From contig NZ_JAAGOX010000054.1 in NCBI RefSeq assembly GCF_010500245.1, positions 1 through 64,000 of the forward strand: 64,000 nt of DNA, given 5' to 3'. The position numbers and the translations under genes are program-made. The DNA is from Ruegeria sp. PrR005. GTDB lineage: Bacteria; Pseudomonadota; Alphaproteobacteria; Rhodobacterales; Rhodobacteraceae. This document shows, piece by piece, positions 45,923 through 54,367 of the stretch. The notes below the pieces were generated by a model. The model was given only the letters and a program-made list of their open reading frames with translations. It did no database searches and was not told where the DNA came from. Within the stretch, counting starts at the first letter, position 1. Every line of letters begins with the position of its first letter.

Positions 45923-45946
45923 GACCCACGCCGCGTGACCTGACGG

Positions 45947-46531
45947 TTACGCGGCAACCGCCTTGCGCACCATGTCCCAGTAGATGCCCTCAACCTGATC
46001 CAACGACAGGCGCCCGCCCGCGCGGTACCAGGTATTGACCCCGTTCAGCATCGCAATCACTGCCAAGGTTGCGATCTTTGTATCTGGCACCTCGAAAAGC
46101 CTCTCGGACACCCCTGCCCGCAGAATCGCTTCCAGATCATCCTCGTACCGCTTGCGCAGCGCCTCAATGGTGGCGAAATTCTCGGGCGTCAGGTTGCGCA
46201 GTTCCATATAGGCGATGAATACCTCGTCGGGCCGATCCAGATGGAACCGGATGTGAAAGCCGACGAAATCGCGCAACCGGGTCATCGCATCACCACTTGC
46301 CCGATCCACCCGGGCACCCAGCAATTCATCCATGTGACGATGCATCAGACCGAAAAGCAGGCTCTGCTTGTCCGGCGTGTAATTATAGAGCGCACCCGCC
46401 TGCACCCCCACCTCCCCGGCGATCTGGCGCATCGAGACGGCGGCAAACCCGTGCCGCGCAAACAGCCTGAGCGCCGCGTCCTGGATGCGCGGGCCGGTGA
46501 TATCGGAATGAGAGCCTTGGGTACGTGCCAT
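45947..46531 (-). CDS. TetR-family transcriptional regulator
   Basis: A 194-residue regulator. The N-terminal helix-turn-helix is RIQDAALRLFARHGFAAVSMRQIAGEVGVQAGALYNYTPDKQSLLFGL (about 15-62). The C-terminal ligand domain (FHIRFHLDRPDEVFIAYMELRNLTPENFATIEALRKRYEDDL) resembles TetR proteins that control acyl-CoA or branched-chain degradation, though no such genes are adjacent. A perfect 22-bp palindrome just upstream is the probable autoregulatory operator. Confidence 0.9.
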   Translation of the reverse strand: MARTQGSHSDITGPRIQDAALRLFARHGFAAVSMRQIAGEVGVQAGALYNYTPDKQSLLFGLMHRHMDELLGARVDRASGDAMTRLRDFVGFHIRFHLDRPDEVFIAYMELRNLTPENFATIEALRKRYEDDLEAILRAGVSERLFEVPDTKIATLAVIAMLNGVNTWYRAGGRLSLDQVEGIYWDMVRKAVAA

Positions 46532-46541
46532 GATGCCACGC

Positions 46542-46563
46542 TATCTGAACATATGTTCAGATA
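46542..46563. promoter_or_regulatory. 22-bp perfect palindrome, probable TetR operator
   Basis: TATCTGAACAT is followed immediately by its exact reverse complement. It starts 11 bp before the tetR ATG and 71 bp before the divergent lipoprotein gene, so it could control both. Confidence 0.75.
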
Positions 46564-46633
46564 AAAGCCCCACTTGCGCCAACTCCCTGAAAGCGCGACA
46601 AGGGCTTAGAAAACAGCAACTCCCGCCGACCGT

Positions 46634-46918
46634 ATGCTCCGCCTCTGCCTCATCTCGCTCTTTCTGATCACGGCCTGCACCCAGGTTCCGGAGCTGGATG
46701 AGCGTATCGGACCGGAGTTGCAGGGAAAACCCTTTCCCAAGCTGGTTCCCCTAGAGCAAACGCTGGGCCCGCCCGCCGACCCCGAGGATGAAGCGAAGAA
46801 GCTGGCCGCAAACCTCGACGGCCGGCGCGCCGCGCTGGAGGCAAAGGCGCAGCGTCTGCGGCAAGCCGTGCACGACGAGGGCGAAGACACGGATGTGAAC
46901 GAAACCATCACCGAATAG
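46634..46918 (+). CDS. Small predicted lipoprotein
   Basis: A 94-residue protein with a lipoprotein signal peptide: MLRLCLISLFLITACTQ, with the lipobox cysteine at about residue 15. The mature part is short, Pro/Glu-rich and ends in a charged helix (EDEAKKLAANLDGRRAALEAKAQRLRQAV) that could form a coiled coil. Function unknown. It sits 103 bp upstream of hom on the same strand. Confidence 0.75.
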   Translation: MLRLCLISLFLITACTQVPELDERIGPELQGKPFPKLVPLEQTLGPPADPEDEAKKLAANLDGRRAALEAKAQRLRQAVHDEGEDTDVNETITE

Positions 46919-47021
46919 CGGTGCCACACGTTGCACGGACCCGCCGATCCGGCTAAGGCACGCAATCAGGGTGGCGGCCGGACACGGGCCGCGCCGAGGA
47001 TGAGCAGAAAGGACTGACAAG

Positions 47022-48308
47022 ATGAAACCGGCATTGCGGCTCGGAATTGCGGGATTGGGAACCGTGGGCGTCGGCGTCGTTCGCATCATCCGTCGGCATG
47101 CCGACCTGCTGGAGGCTCGCACCGGCCGCCGTATCGAGATCGTGGCCGTATCGGCCCGCGATGCGGCAAAGGACCGGGGTGTGAACCTGAAATCCTATGC
47201 CTGGGAAACCGATCCGGTGGCGCTGGCCCGCCGGGATGACATCGACGTCTATGTCGAACTGATGGGCGGCGAGAATGGGGCCGCCAAGGCCTCGATCGAG
47301 GCCGCGCTGGAAACCGGCAAGGATGTTGTGACCGCCAACAAGGCGCTGCTGGCCATCCACGGACAGGCCCTGGCCGAACAGGCCGAGGCCGCCGGTCGCG
47401 TGATCCGGTTCGAGGCCGCCGTCGCCGGCGGCATCCCGGTGATCAAGTCGCTGACCGAGGGGTTGGCCGGAAACCAGATCACCCGCGTGATGGGGGTGAT
47501 GAACGGCACCTGCAACTATATCCTGACCCGCATGGAATCGCAGCGCAAAGGCTATAACGCGCTGTTCGAGGAATGCGCCCAGCTGGGATATCTGGAGGCC
47601 GACCCGAACCTTGATGTGGGCGGCATAGACGCGGCGCACAAACTGGCGCTGCTGGCCTCCATCGCCTTTGGCACCCGGCCGCATTTCGAAGGAATCGACA
47701 TCGAGGGCATCCAGCGGATCAACCTCGAAGACATCACCTATGCCGCCGACATGGGATATCGCATCAAGCTGCTGGGCGTGGCCCAGCGCACCGGCCGTGG
47801 GCTGGAACAGCGCATGCGCCCCTGTCTGGTCCCGGCGGATTCGCCCTTGGGCCAGCTCGAAGGCGGCACCAACATGGTGGTGATCGAGGGCGACGCCGTG
47901 GAACAGGTGGTTCTGCGCGGCCCCGGCGCCGGAGAAGGACCGACCGCCAGCGCTGTGCTGGGCGACATCTGCGATATCGCGCGCGGTTTCCGCCTGCCGG
48001 TCTTTGGCCAACCAGCGACCACGCTGGCAGATGCCAACAGCGCCCAGTCGAACTCGCCCGCGCCCTACTATCTGCGTCTCTTGCTGCCCGACCGCCCGGG
48101 CGCGCTGGCCAAGGTCGCGGCCGCACTGGGCGACGCGGGCGTCAGCATCAACCGGATGCGCCAGACCCATCACGAAAGCGCCGAGGCGCCGGTGGTGATC
48201 GTCACTCACAAGACCCAACGCGCTGCAATCGACGCTTCCATCGAAGCCATGGTCAACAGCGGCGTTCTGGCCGCCGAACCGGTCGCCCTGCGGATCGAGG
48301 CGGTCTGA
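47022..48308 (+). CDS. hom: Homoserine dehydrogenase
   Basis: A 428-residue monofunctional enzyme. It has the N-terminal NAD(P) motif GIAGLGTVGVGVVRII, catalytic KDVVTANKALLA, VMNGTCNYILTRM and LGYLEADPNLDVGGIDAAHKLALLASI, and a C-terminal ACT domain (YYLRLLLPDRPGALAKVAAALGDAGVSI) for threonine feedback. It reduces aspartate semialdehyde to homoserine for Thr and Met synthesis. AAAGGA precedes the ATG. It is followed after 90 bp by glpX, an arrangement common in this family of bacteria. Confidence 0.97.
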   Translation: MKPALRLGIAGLGTVGVGVVRIIRRHADLLEARTGRRIEIVAVSARDAAKDRGVNLKSYAWETDPVALARRDDIDVYVELMGGENGAAKASIEAALETGKDVVTANKALLAIHGQALAEQAEAAGRVIRFEAAVAGGIPVIKSLTEGLAGNQITRVMGVMNGTCNYILTRMESQRKGYNALFEECAQLGYLEADPNLDVGGIDAAHKLALLASIAFGTRPHFEGIDIEGIQRINLEDITYAADMGYRIKLLGVAQRTGRGLEQRMRPCLVPADSPLGQLEGGTNMVVIEGDAVEQVVLRGPGAGEGPTASAVLGDICDIARGFRLPVFGQPATTLADANSAQSNSPAPYYLRLLLPDRPGALAKVAAALGDAGVSINRMRQTHHESAEAPVVIVTHKTQRAAIDASIEAMVNSGVLAAEPVALRIEAV

Positions 48309-48398
48309 TCCGCCCGCACATCGTTTTCGCAAACATGCTTGTGGACCCCCGCCGCCCTGCGGTAGAGGGTCAATAAGCCCATCTGCAAGGAATTATTC

Positions 48399-49361
48399 AT
48401 GTCCTCCAAGCCCGAATTTCATGACCGCATGCTTTCCCTGGGCCTCGCCCGCGTGGCCGAGCAGGCGGCGCTGGCCTCGGCCTCTCTGATCGGTCGCGGC
48501 GACGAGAAGGCCGCTGACCAGGCCGCCGTGAACGCCATGCGCGAACAGTTGAACCTGCTGGATATCGCCGGTGTGGTGGTGATCGGCGAAGGCGAGCGCG
48601 ACGAGGCGCCGATGCTCTACATCGGCGAGGAAGTGGGAACCGGCAACGGTCCGGGCGTCGATATCGCGCTTGACCCGCTGGAAGGCACCACGCTGACCGC
48701 CAAGGACATGCCCAACGCGCTGACCGTGATCGCCATGGGCCCGCGCGGCTCGATGCTGCATGCGCCCGACGTCTATATGGAAAAACTGGCCATCGGCCCG
48801 GGCTATGCGGACGGCGTGGTCTCGCTCGACATGTCGCCACGTGAACGCGTTGAGGCGCTGGCCAAGGCCAAGGGCTGCAAGCCGTCGGACATCACCGTCT
48901 GTATCCTGGAGCGTCCGCGCCACGAGGCGATGATTGCCGAAGTGCGCCAGACGGGTGCCTCGATCCGGCTGATCACCGATGGCGACGTGGCCGGTGTGAT
49001 GCATTGCGCCGAGGCCGAGACCACCGGCATCGACATGTACATGGGCTCGGGCGGCGCGCCCGAGGGGGTTCTGGCGGCGGCGGCGCTGAAATGCATGGGT
49101 GGCCAGATCTTTGGCCGGCTCCTGTTCCGCAACGATGACGAGCGCGGCCGCGCCGCCAAGGCAGGCATAACCGATCTGGACCGCGTCTATACCCGCGACG
49201 AGATGGTGACGCAGGACGTGATCTTTGCTGCCACCGGTGTGACCGGCGGATCGCTCTTGCCGCGCATCAAGCGCGAACCGGGCTGGGTGGAAACCACCAC
49301 CCTGCTGATGCGGTCCAAGACCGGCTCGGTACGGCGGATGAGCTATCGTACCCCGGTCTGA
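48399..49361 (+). CDS. glpX: Class II fructose-1,6-bisphosphatase
   Basis: A 320-residue GlpX-type phosphatase with GEGERDEAPMLYIGEEVGTGNGPGVDIALDPLEGTTL, the metal-binding and substrate-phosphate region. VITDGDVAG-like (RLITDGDVAGVM), GSGGAPEGVLAAAALKCMGGQ and the C-terminal ATGVTGGSLLPRIKR follow. It hydrolyses fructose-1,6-bisphosphate in gluconeogenesis, as expected in an organism living on amino and organic acids. AAGGAATT precedes the ATG. Confidence 0.97.
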   Translation: MSSKPEFHDRMLSLGLARVAEQAALASASLIGRGDEKAADQAAVNAMREQLNLLDIAGVVVIGEGERDEAPMLYIGEEVGTGNGPGVDIALDPLEGTTLTAKDMPNALTVIAMGPRGSMLHAPDVYMEKLAIGPGYADGVVSLDMSPRERVEALAKAKGCKPSDITVCILERPRHEAMIAEVRQTGASIRLITDGDVAGVMHCAEAETTGIDMYMGSGGAPEGVLAAAALKCMGGQIFGRLLFRNDDERGRAAKAGITDLDRVYTRDEMVTQDVIFAATGVTGGSLLPRIKREPGWVETTTLLMRSKTGSVRRMSYRTPV

Positions 49362-49469
49362 GCCTTTGGCAGGGGATGCGGCTGGCGCCGCAGCCTCCGG
49401 CGGGAGTATTTGGGGCGAAATGAAGGGCCGGATCCGCGCAGGGTCCGGCCTTTGCGCATGAGGTGACGG

Positions 49470-51209
49470 GTGGCATATCTGGGAGTGGACAGTTCGCTGA
49501 GTGGTCGCCGCTGGGTCGGTCCGGATATCGAGACCGAACGCGCGGCCGAGATGATGCGGCAACAGAGCGACCTGCCACAGGCGGTCTGCCAGGTGCTGGC
49601 GCGGCGCGGCGTGCCGCTGATGGAGGCGCGCGGCTTTCTCGACCCCAAGCTGAAGGAATTGCTGCCTGATCCCCGGGGCATGAAGGATATGGAGATCGCG
49701 GCCGCGCGGTTCCTGGAGGCCGTACGCAAGCGGCAACGGATCGCGGTCTTCGCCGACTATGATGTCGATGGCGGCAGTTCCGCGGCGCTGTTGATCCGGT
49801 GGTTGCGCGAGATGGGGCTGATGGCGACGCTCTATGTGCCCGACCGGATCGACGAGGGCTATGGCCCCAACGTGCCTGCGATGCGCGATCTGGCGGCCAA
49901 CCACGACCTGATCGTCTGTGTCGATTGCGGCACGCTGAGCCACGAGCCGATCGCCGCTGCGCGCGGCGCCGATGTCATCGTGCTGGACCACCATCTGGGG
50001 GCTGAGACGCTGCCCGACTGCGTCGCGGTGGTGAACCCCAACCGACAGGATGAAAGCGGCGATCTGGGCTATCTCTGCGCCGCGGGCGTGGTGTTTCTGA
50101 TGCTGGTCGAGGCCGGGCGGCAAATGCGCGAAGCCGGAGCCGCAGGACCCAACTTGATGGACATGCTCGACCTGGTGGCACTGGCGACGGTGGCCGATGT
50201 CGCGCCCCTAATCGGGGCCAACCGGGCGCTTGTGCGTCAGGGGCTGAAGGTCATGGCGCAACGGCGGCATCCTGGATTGGTGGCCCTTGCCGACGTCGCC
50301 CGGATGGACACCGCCCCAAACACCTATCACCTCGGGTTTCTTTTGGGCCCCCGGGTAAATGCCGGTGGCCGGATCGGACAGGCCGACCTGGGCGCGCGCC
50401 TGCTGAGCACCGATAGCCCGTCCGAGGCCCAGGCGCTGGCCGAACGGCTGGACCAGTTGAACTCGGAACGCCGCGAGATCGAAGAAGCCGTACGCGCCGC
50501 CGCGCTGGACCAGGCCGAGACGCGCGGGCTCGATGGGCCGCTGGCCTGGGCCGCTGGCGAGGGCTGGCATCCGGGTGTGGTGGGTATCGTTGCCTCGCGC
50601 CTCAAGGAGGCCGCCAACCGCCCCGCCATCGTGATCGGCTTCGACGGCGACGAAGGCAAAGGCTCGGGCCGCTCGGTCTCGGGCGTCGATCTGGGCGCCG
50701 CGATCCAGCGATTGGCGTCAGAGAGCCTGCTGGTCAAGGGCGGCGGCCACAGGATGGCGGCAGGCCTGACGGTGATGCGCGACAAGCTGGAGGCGGCCAT
50801 GACGCGCCTGTCAGACCTGCTGGCGAAACAGGGCGCGGGCCAGGGCGGACCGGCGGATCTGAAACTGGACGGCACCCTGATGCCTGGTGCGGCGACCGTC
50901 GATCTGTTGGAACAGATCGAGCAGGCAGGTCCCTTTGGGGCCGGCGCCCCTGCCCCGCGCTATGCCCTGCCCGACCTCCAGATCCGCTTTGCCAAACGAG
51001 TCGGCGCCTCGCATCTGAAACTGTCATTGGCCGACGGCATGGGGGGCGGGCTGGACGCGATTCTGTTCGGCGCCTTCGATGGCCCGCTCGGACCCCGGCT
51101 GGAAAACCACGGCGGCGCGCGCTTTCATTTCGCCGGGCGACTCGAGGTCAATTCCTGGGGCGGAAGGCAGAGCGTGCAACTGCGGATCGAGGACGCGGCA
51201 GAGGCTTGA
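49470..51209 (+). CDS. recJ: Single-stranded-DNA-specific exonuclease RecJ
   Basis: A 579-residue DHH-family 5'-3' exonuclease with motif I DYDVDG (Asp96, 98, 100), motif III LDHHLG (His174, 175), the DHHA1 motif GKGSGRSVSGVDLGAAIQRLASESLLVKGGGHRMAAGLTV and a C-terminal OB-like domain. It acts in recombination and mismatch repair. The start is GTG 49470 (MAYLGVDSSLSGRRW), behind AGGTGAC. The region 49362-49469 contains only the glpX/recJ spacer. Confidence 0.96.
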   Translation: MAYLGVDSSLSGRRWVGPDIETERAAEMMRQQSDLPQAVCQVLARRGVPLMEARGFLDPKLKELLPDPRGMKDMEIAAARFLEAVRKRQRIAVFADYDVDGGSSAALLIRWLREMGLMATLYVPDRIDEGYGPNVPAMRDLAANHDLIVCVDCGTLSHEPIAAARGADVIVLDHHLGAETLPDCVAVVNPNRQDESGDLGYLCAAGVVFLMLVEAGRQMREAGAAGPNLMDMLDLVALATVADVAPLIGANRALVRQGLKVMAQRRHPGLVALADVARMDTAPNTYHLGFLLGPRVNAGGRIGQADLGARLLSTDSPSEAQALAERLDQLNSERREIEEAVRAAALDQAETRGLDGPLAWAAGEGWHPGVVGIVASRLKEAANRPAIVIGFDGDEGKGSGRSVSGVDLGAAIQRLASESLLVKGGGHRMAAGLTVMRDKLEAAMTRLSDLLAKQGAGQGGPADLKLDGTLMPGAATVDLLEQIEQAGPFGAGAPAPRYALPDLQIRFAKRVGASHLKLSLADGMGGGLDAILFGAFDGPLGPRLENHGGARFHFAGRLEVNSWGGRQSVQLRIEDAAEA

Positions 51210-51320
51210 GGCCTTGAAAACAAGAGGTTTTCCACCCTCTGCAAAAAAGTTCTCCAATGCGTGTTTTTCCGCTTGCGAGGGTCAGTGGGACACCGTAAAA
51301 GGCCCTCCACAAGCCAGCGT

Positions 51321-51395
51321 GGCCCGTTCGTCTATCGGTTAGGACGCCAGGTTTTCAACCTGGAAAGAGGGGTTCGATTCCCCTACGGGCTGCCA
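51321..51395 (+). tRNA. tRNA-Glu (TTC), copy 1
   Basis: 75 nt with encoded CCA. Acceptor GGCCCGT/ACGGGCT (G1-U72 wobble), D-loop TCTATCGGTTAGGA, anticodon loop TTTTCAA giving TTC, and T-loop GTTCGATTC. Confidence 0.97.
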
Positions 51396-51540
51396 CATCT
51401 CCCCTGCATCGCGACCTTACCGGACCCAAGAAGGGTCAACCAGGGTTTTGATTCAAAACGTTTTCGTTGCAGAGAAAAATCTTCTTCCCCCACTTGCGCC
51501 CGCGCACGACTCTCCGTAAAAGCCGCTTCACGCCAAGCAC

Positions 51541-51615
51541 GGCCCGTTCGTCTATCGGTTAGGACGCCAGGTTTTCAACCTGGAAAGAGGGGTTCGATTC
51601 CCCTACGGGCTGCCA
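51541..51615 (+). tRNA. tRNA-Glu (TTC), copy 2
   Basis: Identical over all 75 nt to the copy at 51321-51395, 220 bp downstream. The 35 bp upstream are also partly similar (CCGTAAAAG...C-CAC), indicating a duplication of gene and leader. Confidence 0.97.
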
Positions 51616-51820
51616 TCTTTCCCGCGGCAATCCTTACCAAATCTTTGTCCAAGTTCGCAGGCCGATCCGACGCTCGATTTGAATCGGGGATGTTTCCCAC
51701 CCCCGGGAAAGCCTGCAATGATCCTGGCTTCCTCAGCGCATTGCCGAAAATGCATCATGCCAAACAGACGACCAGGGAGCCGGCTTTGCCAGCACACGTG
51801 TCGACGAACTATCAGGAGAA

Positions 51821-51897
51821 TGGTACCGCCTCCCTGGCTTGAACAGGGGACCTCTGGATCCACAATCCAGCGCTCTAACCAACTGAGCTAAGGCGGC
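51821..51897 (-). tRNA. tRNA-His (GTG)
   Basis: 77 nt with encoded CCA. Acceptor GCCGCCT/AGGCGGT, D-loop AGCTCAGTTGGTTAGAGC, anticodon loop TTGTGGA giving GTG, and T-loop GTTCAAGCC. The discriminator is A73 and there is no encoded G at -1 (T is present). This is the atypical alphaproteobacterial form of tRNA-His. Confidence 0.97.
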
Positions 51898-51943
51898 ACC
51901 GTGAAGGGCGATGTACCCAACCGGGTTTCAGATTGCAAGAGGG

Positions 51944-52426
51944 TCAGAGGGTAATTTTCCAGGTTTGCTCGACCAGGTCGACACCAAAGGATCGCACCGG
52001 TTTGCTGTCGGTCAGATGCCACCCGGCCGAAGCGTAAAGCGCACAGGCCGCGCGGTGGCTTTCGTGGGTCCAGAGCTGCATGTCGCGGTAACCGGTATCC
52101 CGGGCAAACCCCATGCAGGCCTCCAGCAACCGCCGCCCCAGCCCCTTGCCGCGCGCCTCGGGCACCAGCAGGAACAGGCGCAGTTTTGCGGTGGTCTCGT
52201 CCAGCCGGACGCAGAAGATACTGCCCAGCCGTTGACCGGCCTCCTCGGCGATCCAGCCCCGTTCGCAGGTCGGATCATGATCCGCGACAAAGGCCTCCAG
52301 GATCTCGGCCACCAGCGGCGCGAAACTGTCGTCGAACCCCTCTGCCTCGGCATAGAGGGTGCCGTGCCGTTCAACCAGCCAAGGGGCATCATCGGCCCGA
52401 AACGGGCGCAGGGTTACACTGTCCAT
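51944..52426 (-). CDS. GNAT-family N-acetyltransferase
   Basis: A 160-residue single GNAT domain. It has the N-terminal VTLRPFRADDAPWLVERHG, the acetyl-CoA motif LFLLVPEARGKGLGRRLLEACMGFARDTGY (V/A-x-x-x-x-RGKG-x-G) and the late LWTHESHRAACALYASAGWHL. It resembles the GNAT domain often fused to MarR regulators but stands alone here. The substrate is unknown. The start MDSVTLRPF was preferred over a 26-residue extension. Confidence 0.88.
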   Translation of the reverse strand: MDSVTLRPFRADDAPWLVERHGTLYAEAEGFDDSFAPLVAEILEAFVADHDPTCERGWIAEEAGQRLGSIFCVRLDETTAKLRLFLLVPEARGKGLGRRLLEACMGFARDTGYRDMQLWTHESHRAACALYASAGWHLTDSKPVRSFGVDLVEQTWKITL

Positions 52427-52504
52427 ACACCATCTAACCTTGCAACCGACTTGATTCTCAACCCGCACCGGTCTAGTCGAGCCAGAGCATTCCCGGAGGC
52501 ACAC

Positions 52505-52696
52505 ATGGGCATCAACACCGAACGCGACATCGAGGCGAATCTCCAGATCGGCCCAACCGACGCCGGTATGGTGCGCCTCTTCATCGAGGCAACCGGAATC
52601 GAGATCCCGATGGATTTCGACCCCGAAGAAGCCGAAGAAATCGCCGACGAGATCCGTGCGGCGGCCCAGGCTGCCCGGAACATGGGCAAGCGCTGA
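52505..52696 (+). CDS. Small conserved protein, DUF6324-like
   Basis: A 63-residue soluble acidic protein (MGINTERDIEANLQIGPTD, then EATGIEIPMDFDPEEAEEIADEIRAAA). ATG 52505 follows CGGAGG. Short proteins with this sequence are conserved in Rhodobacteraceae without known function. The longer in-frame opening from 51911 runs through a divergent gene and is spurious. It is convergent with mmcB, 9 bp away. Confidence 0.8.
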   Translation: MGINTERDIEANLQIGPTDAGMVRLFIEATGIEIPMDFDPEEAEEIADEIRAAAQAARNMGKR

Positions 52697-52705
52697 GGCG
52701 AAAGA

Positions 52706-53158
52706 TCAATCGAAAGCGAAGATCCCGTGCCCTTCGGGATCGCGCAGCGCCGACAGTCGGCGCGCCGCATGGGTGGCGAATTTCTGGATCAGCACCTTGC
52801 GCCGGGCCGGCGCAACCTTCTGTTCGGGCGCCATGCGCAGGATCTCGGCATCATAGGCATCCGCGATGATCAGCCCCGTATCCGCGGGCAGCAGTTCGGT
52901 GGGAAACTCGGCGTCGACCGCCCAGAAATACCGGTCGCACCAATCCAGATACCCCTGCCACTTGGCATCCGTGCGGAAATCGGCGCGGCTGGACTTGCAC
53001 TCGATCACCCAGATCTCGCCCTTCGGTCCCAACCCCATGACATCGACACGCAGGCCGCGCGCCGGGACAAATTCCTCGATCGAAACGAAGCCATGCGCAT
53101 TCAAATGCCGCGCCACGCCACGCGCCAGTTTCTGTCCGGGTTGCAGATCGAATACCAT
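52706..53158 (-). CDS. mmcB: MmcB family DNA repair protein
   Basis: A 150-residue protein with a PD-(D/E)XK-like nuclease pattern: RVDVMGLGPKGEIWVIECKSSRADFRTDAKWQGYLDWCDRYFWAVD, with Asp, Glu and Lys of the catalytic triad in VDVMG and IECKSS. In Caulobacter MmcB belongs to the DNA-damage response and mutasome-associated genes. ATG 53158 (MVFDLQPGQKLARGV) matches the family start. The remaining N-terminal 27 residues in the longer frame are unlikely. Confidence 0.88.
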   Translation of the reverse strand: MVFDLQPGQKLARGVARHLNAHGFVSIEEFVPARGLRVDVMGLGPKGEIWVIECKSSRADFRTDAKWQGYLDWCDRYFWAVDAEFPTELLPADTGLIIADAYDAEILRMAPEQKVAPARRKVLIQKFATHAARRLSALRDPEGHGIFAFD

Positions 53159-53488
53159 GCCCCGAACCGTGAACAATAAGTGAACAAAAATCAAGTCCCG
53201 ATACCCGTGCCGGAGGTCAGGCTCAAGATGACCTATCATCGAAACAAGGAGGCCAGTTTACCTAAGCGACCGGACGTATTGTTTCCGGGGTGGCGCTTAA
53301 ATCATTGGGAATCGCACCCGTGCATACAGCCCCGACTCCTTCTGTCACTCCTGAAAAGCGAGGTTGAAAGCCTGCGGTTTGATCGTGTTCCAAAGCGTTG
53401 AATGAAAACTCGAACCGGGTTTCCATTCCGCCCGACGCAATCCTTGGGTTTCGCGCAACAATTATCCTCTCGATTTTCAGGTAAAAAT
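53159..53488. other. Intergenic region without recognised gene
   Basis: Between mmcB and the RTX remnant. It has lower G+C than its neighbours, and short frames here have no family-like sequence or good ribosome sites. I see no clear RNA gene. It may hold the promoter of the RTX gene. Confidence 0.5.
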
Positions 53489-54137
53489 ATGACTGTGTTC
53501 AACGGCACCCCGGGCGATGACAGGATCAGTGTGGCAGAATCCGCCACTCGTTCCGAAAACTACGTTGTCTATGGTTTTGGGGCACAGACACTCTGAACGG
53601 CGGTGACGGTAACTACTTGATCTTCGGCGGAACAGGGGCGGACGATCTGCGCGATCTGATCTTCGCGGGGTGTGGTGATGATTCCGTCGACGCAGTCGTC
53701 GGGAATGACCTCGTCTACGGGCACGAGGGCAATGATACGATTGCGGGCTGCCTTGGCGCCGACGATTTGCGGGGCCGGGGTGGAAACGACGTCCTCACCG
53801 GCTCCGCCTTCTACGACCTTATGTTCGGCGTCGCCGTTACGGACAAGTTCCTTCACATAGGTATCGCAGGGCATGGCTCCGGCTGGGTGCAGGATACACT
53901 TCGGCCGATGGCGTCGTGCTGCTCTTCGGCAATGCCTCGGCCAGCCGCGACCAGTTCCAGGTCGATTTAGCTCATACCCGGAACGCCGAGGGCGAACGCG
54001 CCGGTGACAAAGATGTGCAAGAGGCGTTTGTGATCTATCGCCCGACAGGACAAATCATGTGGGCCTTGGTGGATGGCGAGGAGCAATCCAGCATCAACCC
54101 CCAGATCGGAGCCGGGATAGTGGACCATTTGATCTGA
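53489..54137 (+). pseudogene. RTX (haemolysin-type calcium-binding repeat) protein, frameshifted
   Basis: Starts [15 protein letters not shown]. The frame then needs a one-base shift near 53578 to continue as [23 protein letters not shown] and [29 protein letters not shown], which are RTX nonapeptide repeats (GGxGxDxLx). Another shift near 53900 leads to [30 protein letters not shown] and a natural C-terminus at 54137. At least two frameshifts within 650 bp and a much reduced repeat block indicate decay of a type-I-secreted calcium-binding protein. Programmed frameshifting is not suggested by any slippery site I can see. Confidence 0.75.
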
Positions 54138-54251
54138 TGGCATCGGCTGGCAGACAAAAGCCACCTCGTGGAATAGCCGTGGAAAACGCCCCTTGCCCGC
54201 CGCAGCACGCAAAAATCCCGTCCTGATTCAAGGGGGGTGCGGCCATTTATC

Positions 54252-54265
54252 TTGATCCAGATCAA
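54252..54265. promoter_or_regulatory. Fnr box upstream of ctaD
   Basis: TTGATCCAGATCAA is a perfect TTGAT-N4-ATCAA Fnr/FnrL consensus. It lies 102 bp upstream of the ctaD ATG with no gene between, so oxygen-responsive control of the aa3 oxidase is likely. Confidence 0.7.
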
Positions 54266-54367
54266 ACTCCGCCATTGATGCGGCACGGCTCACATTCTAA
54301 AACCAGCGGGAATCCGTGTAGCCCGGAGTTGTCCGGCTGCGCGTAAAATCTGCAAGGAGGCACCTAA

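Noticed and set aside
46919-47021. SAM-type riboswitch upstream of hom
   Set aside because: The 103-bp leader has GC-rich stems but no recognisable SAM-I, SAM-II or SAM/SAH core, and hom is not a typical member of those regulons.
53180-53401. Small ORF between mmcB and the RTX remnant
   Set aside because: No ribosome site, no signal or family-like sequence, and unusual composition. Treated as non-coding.
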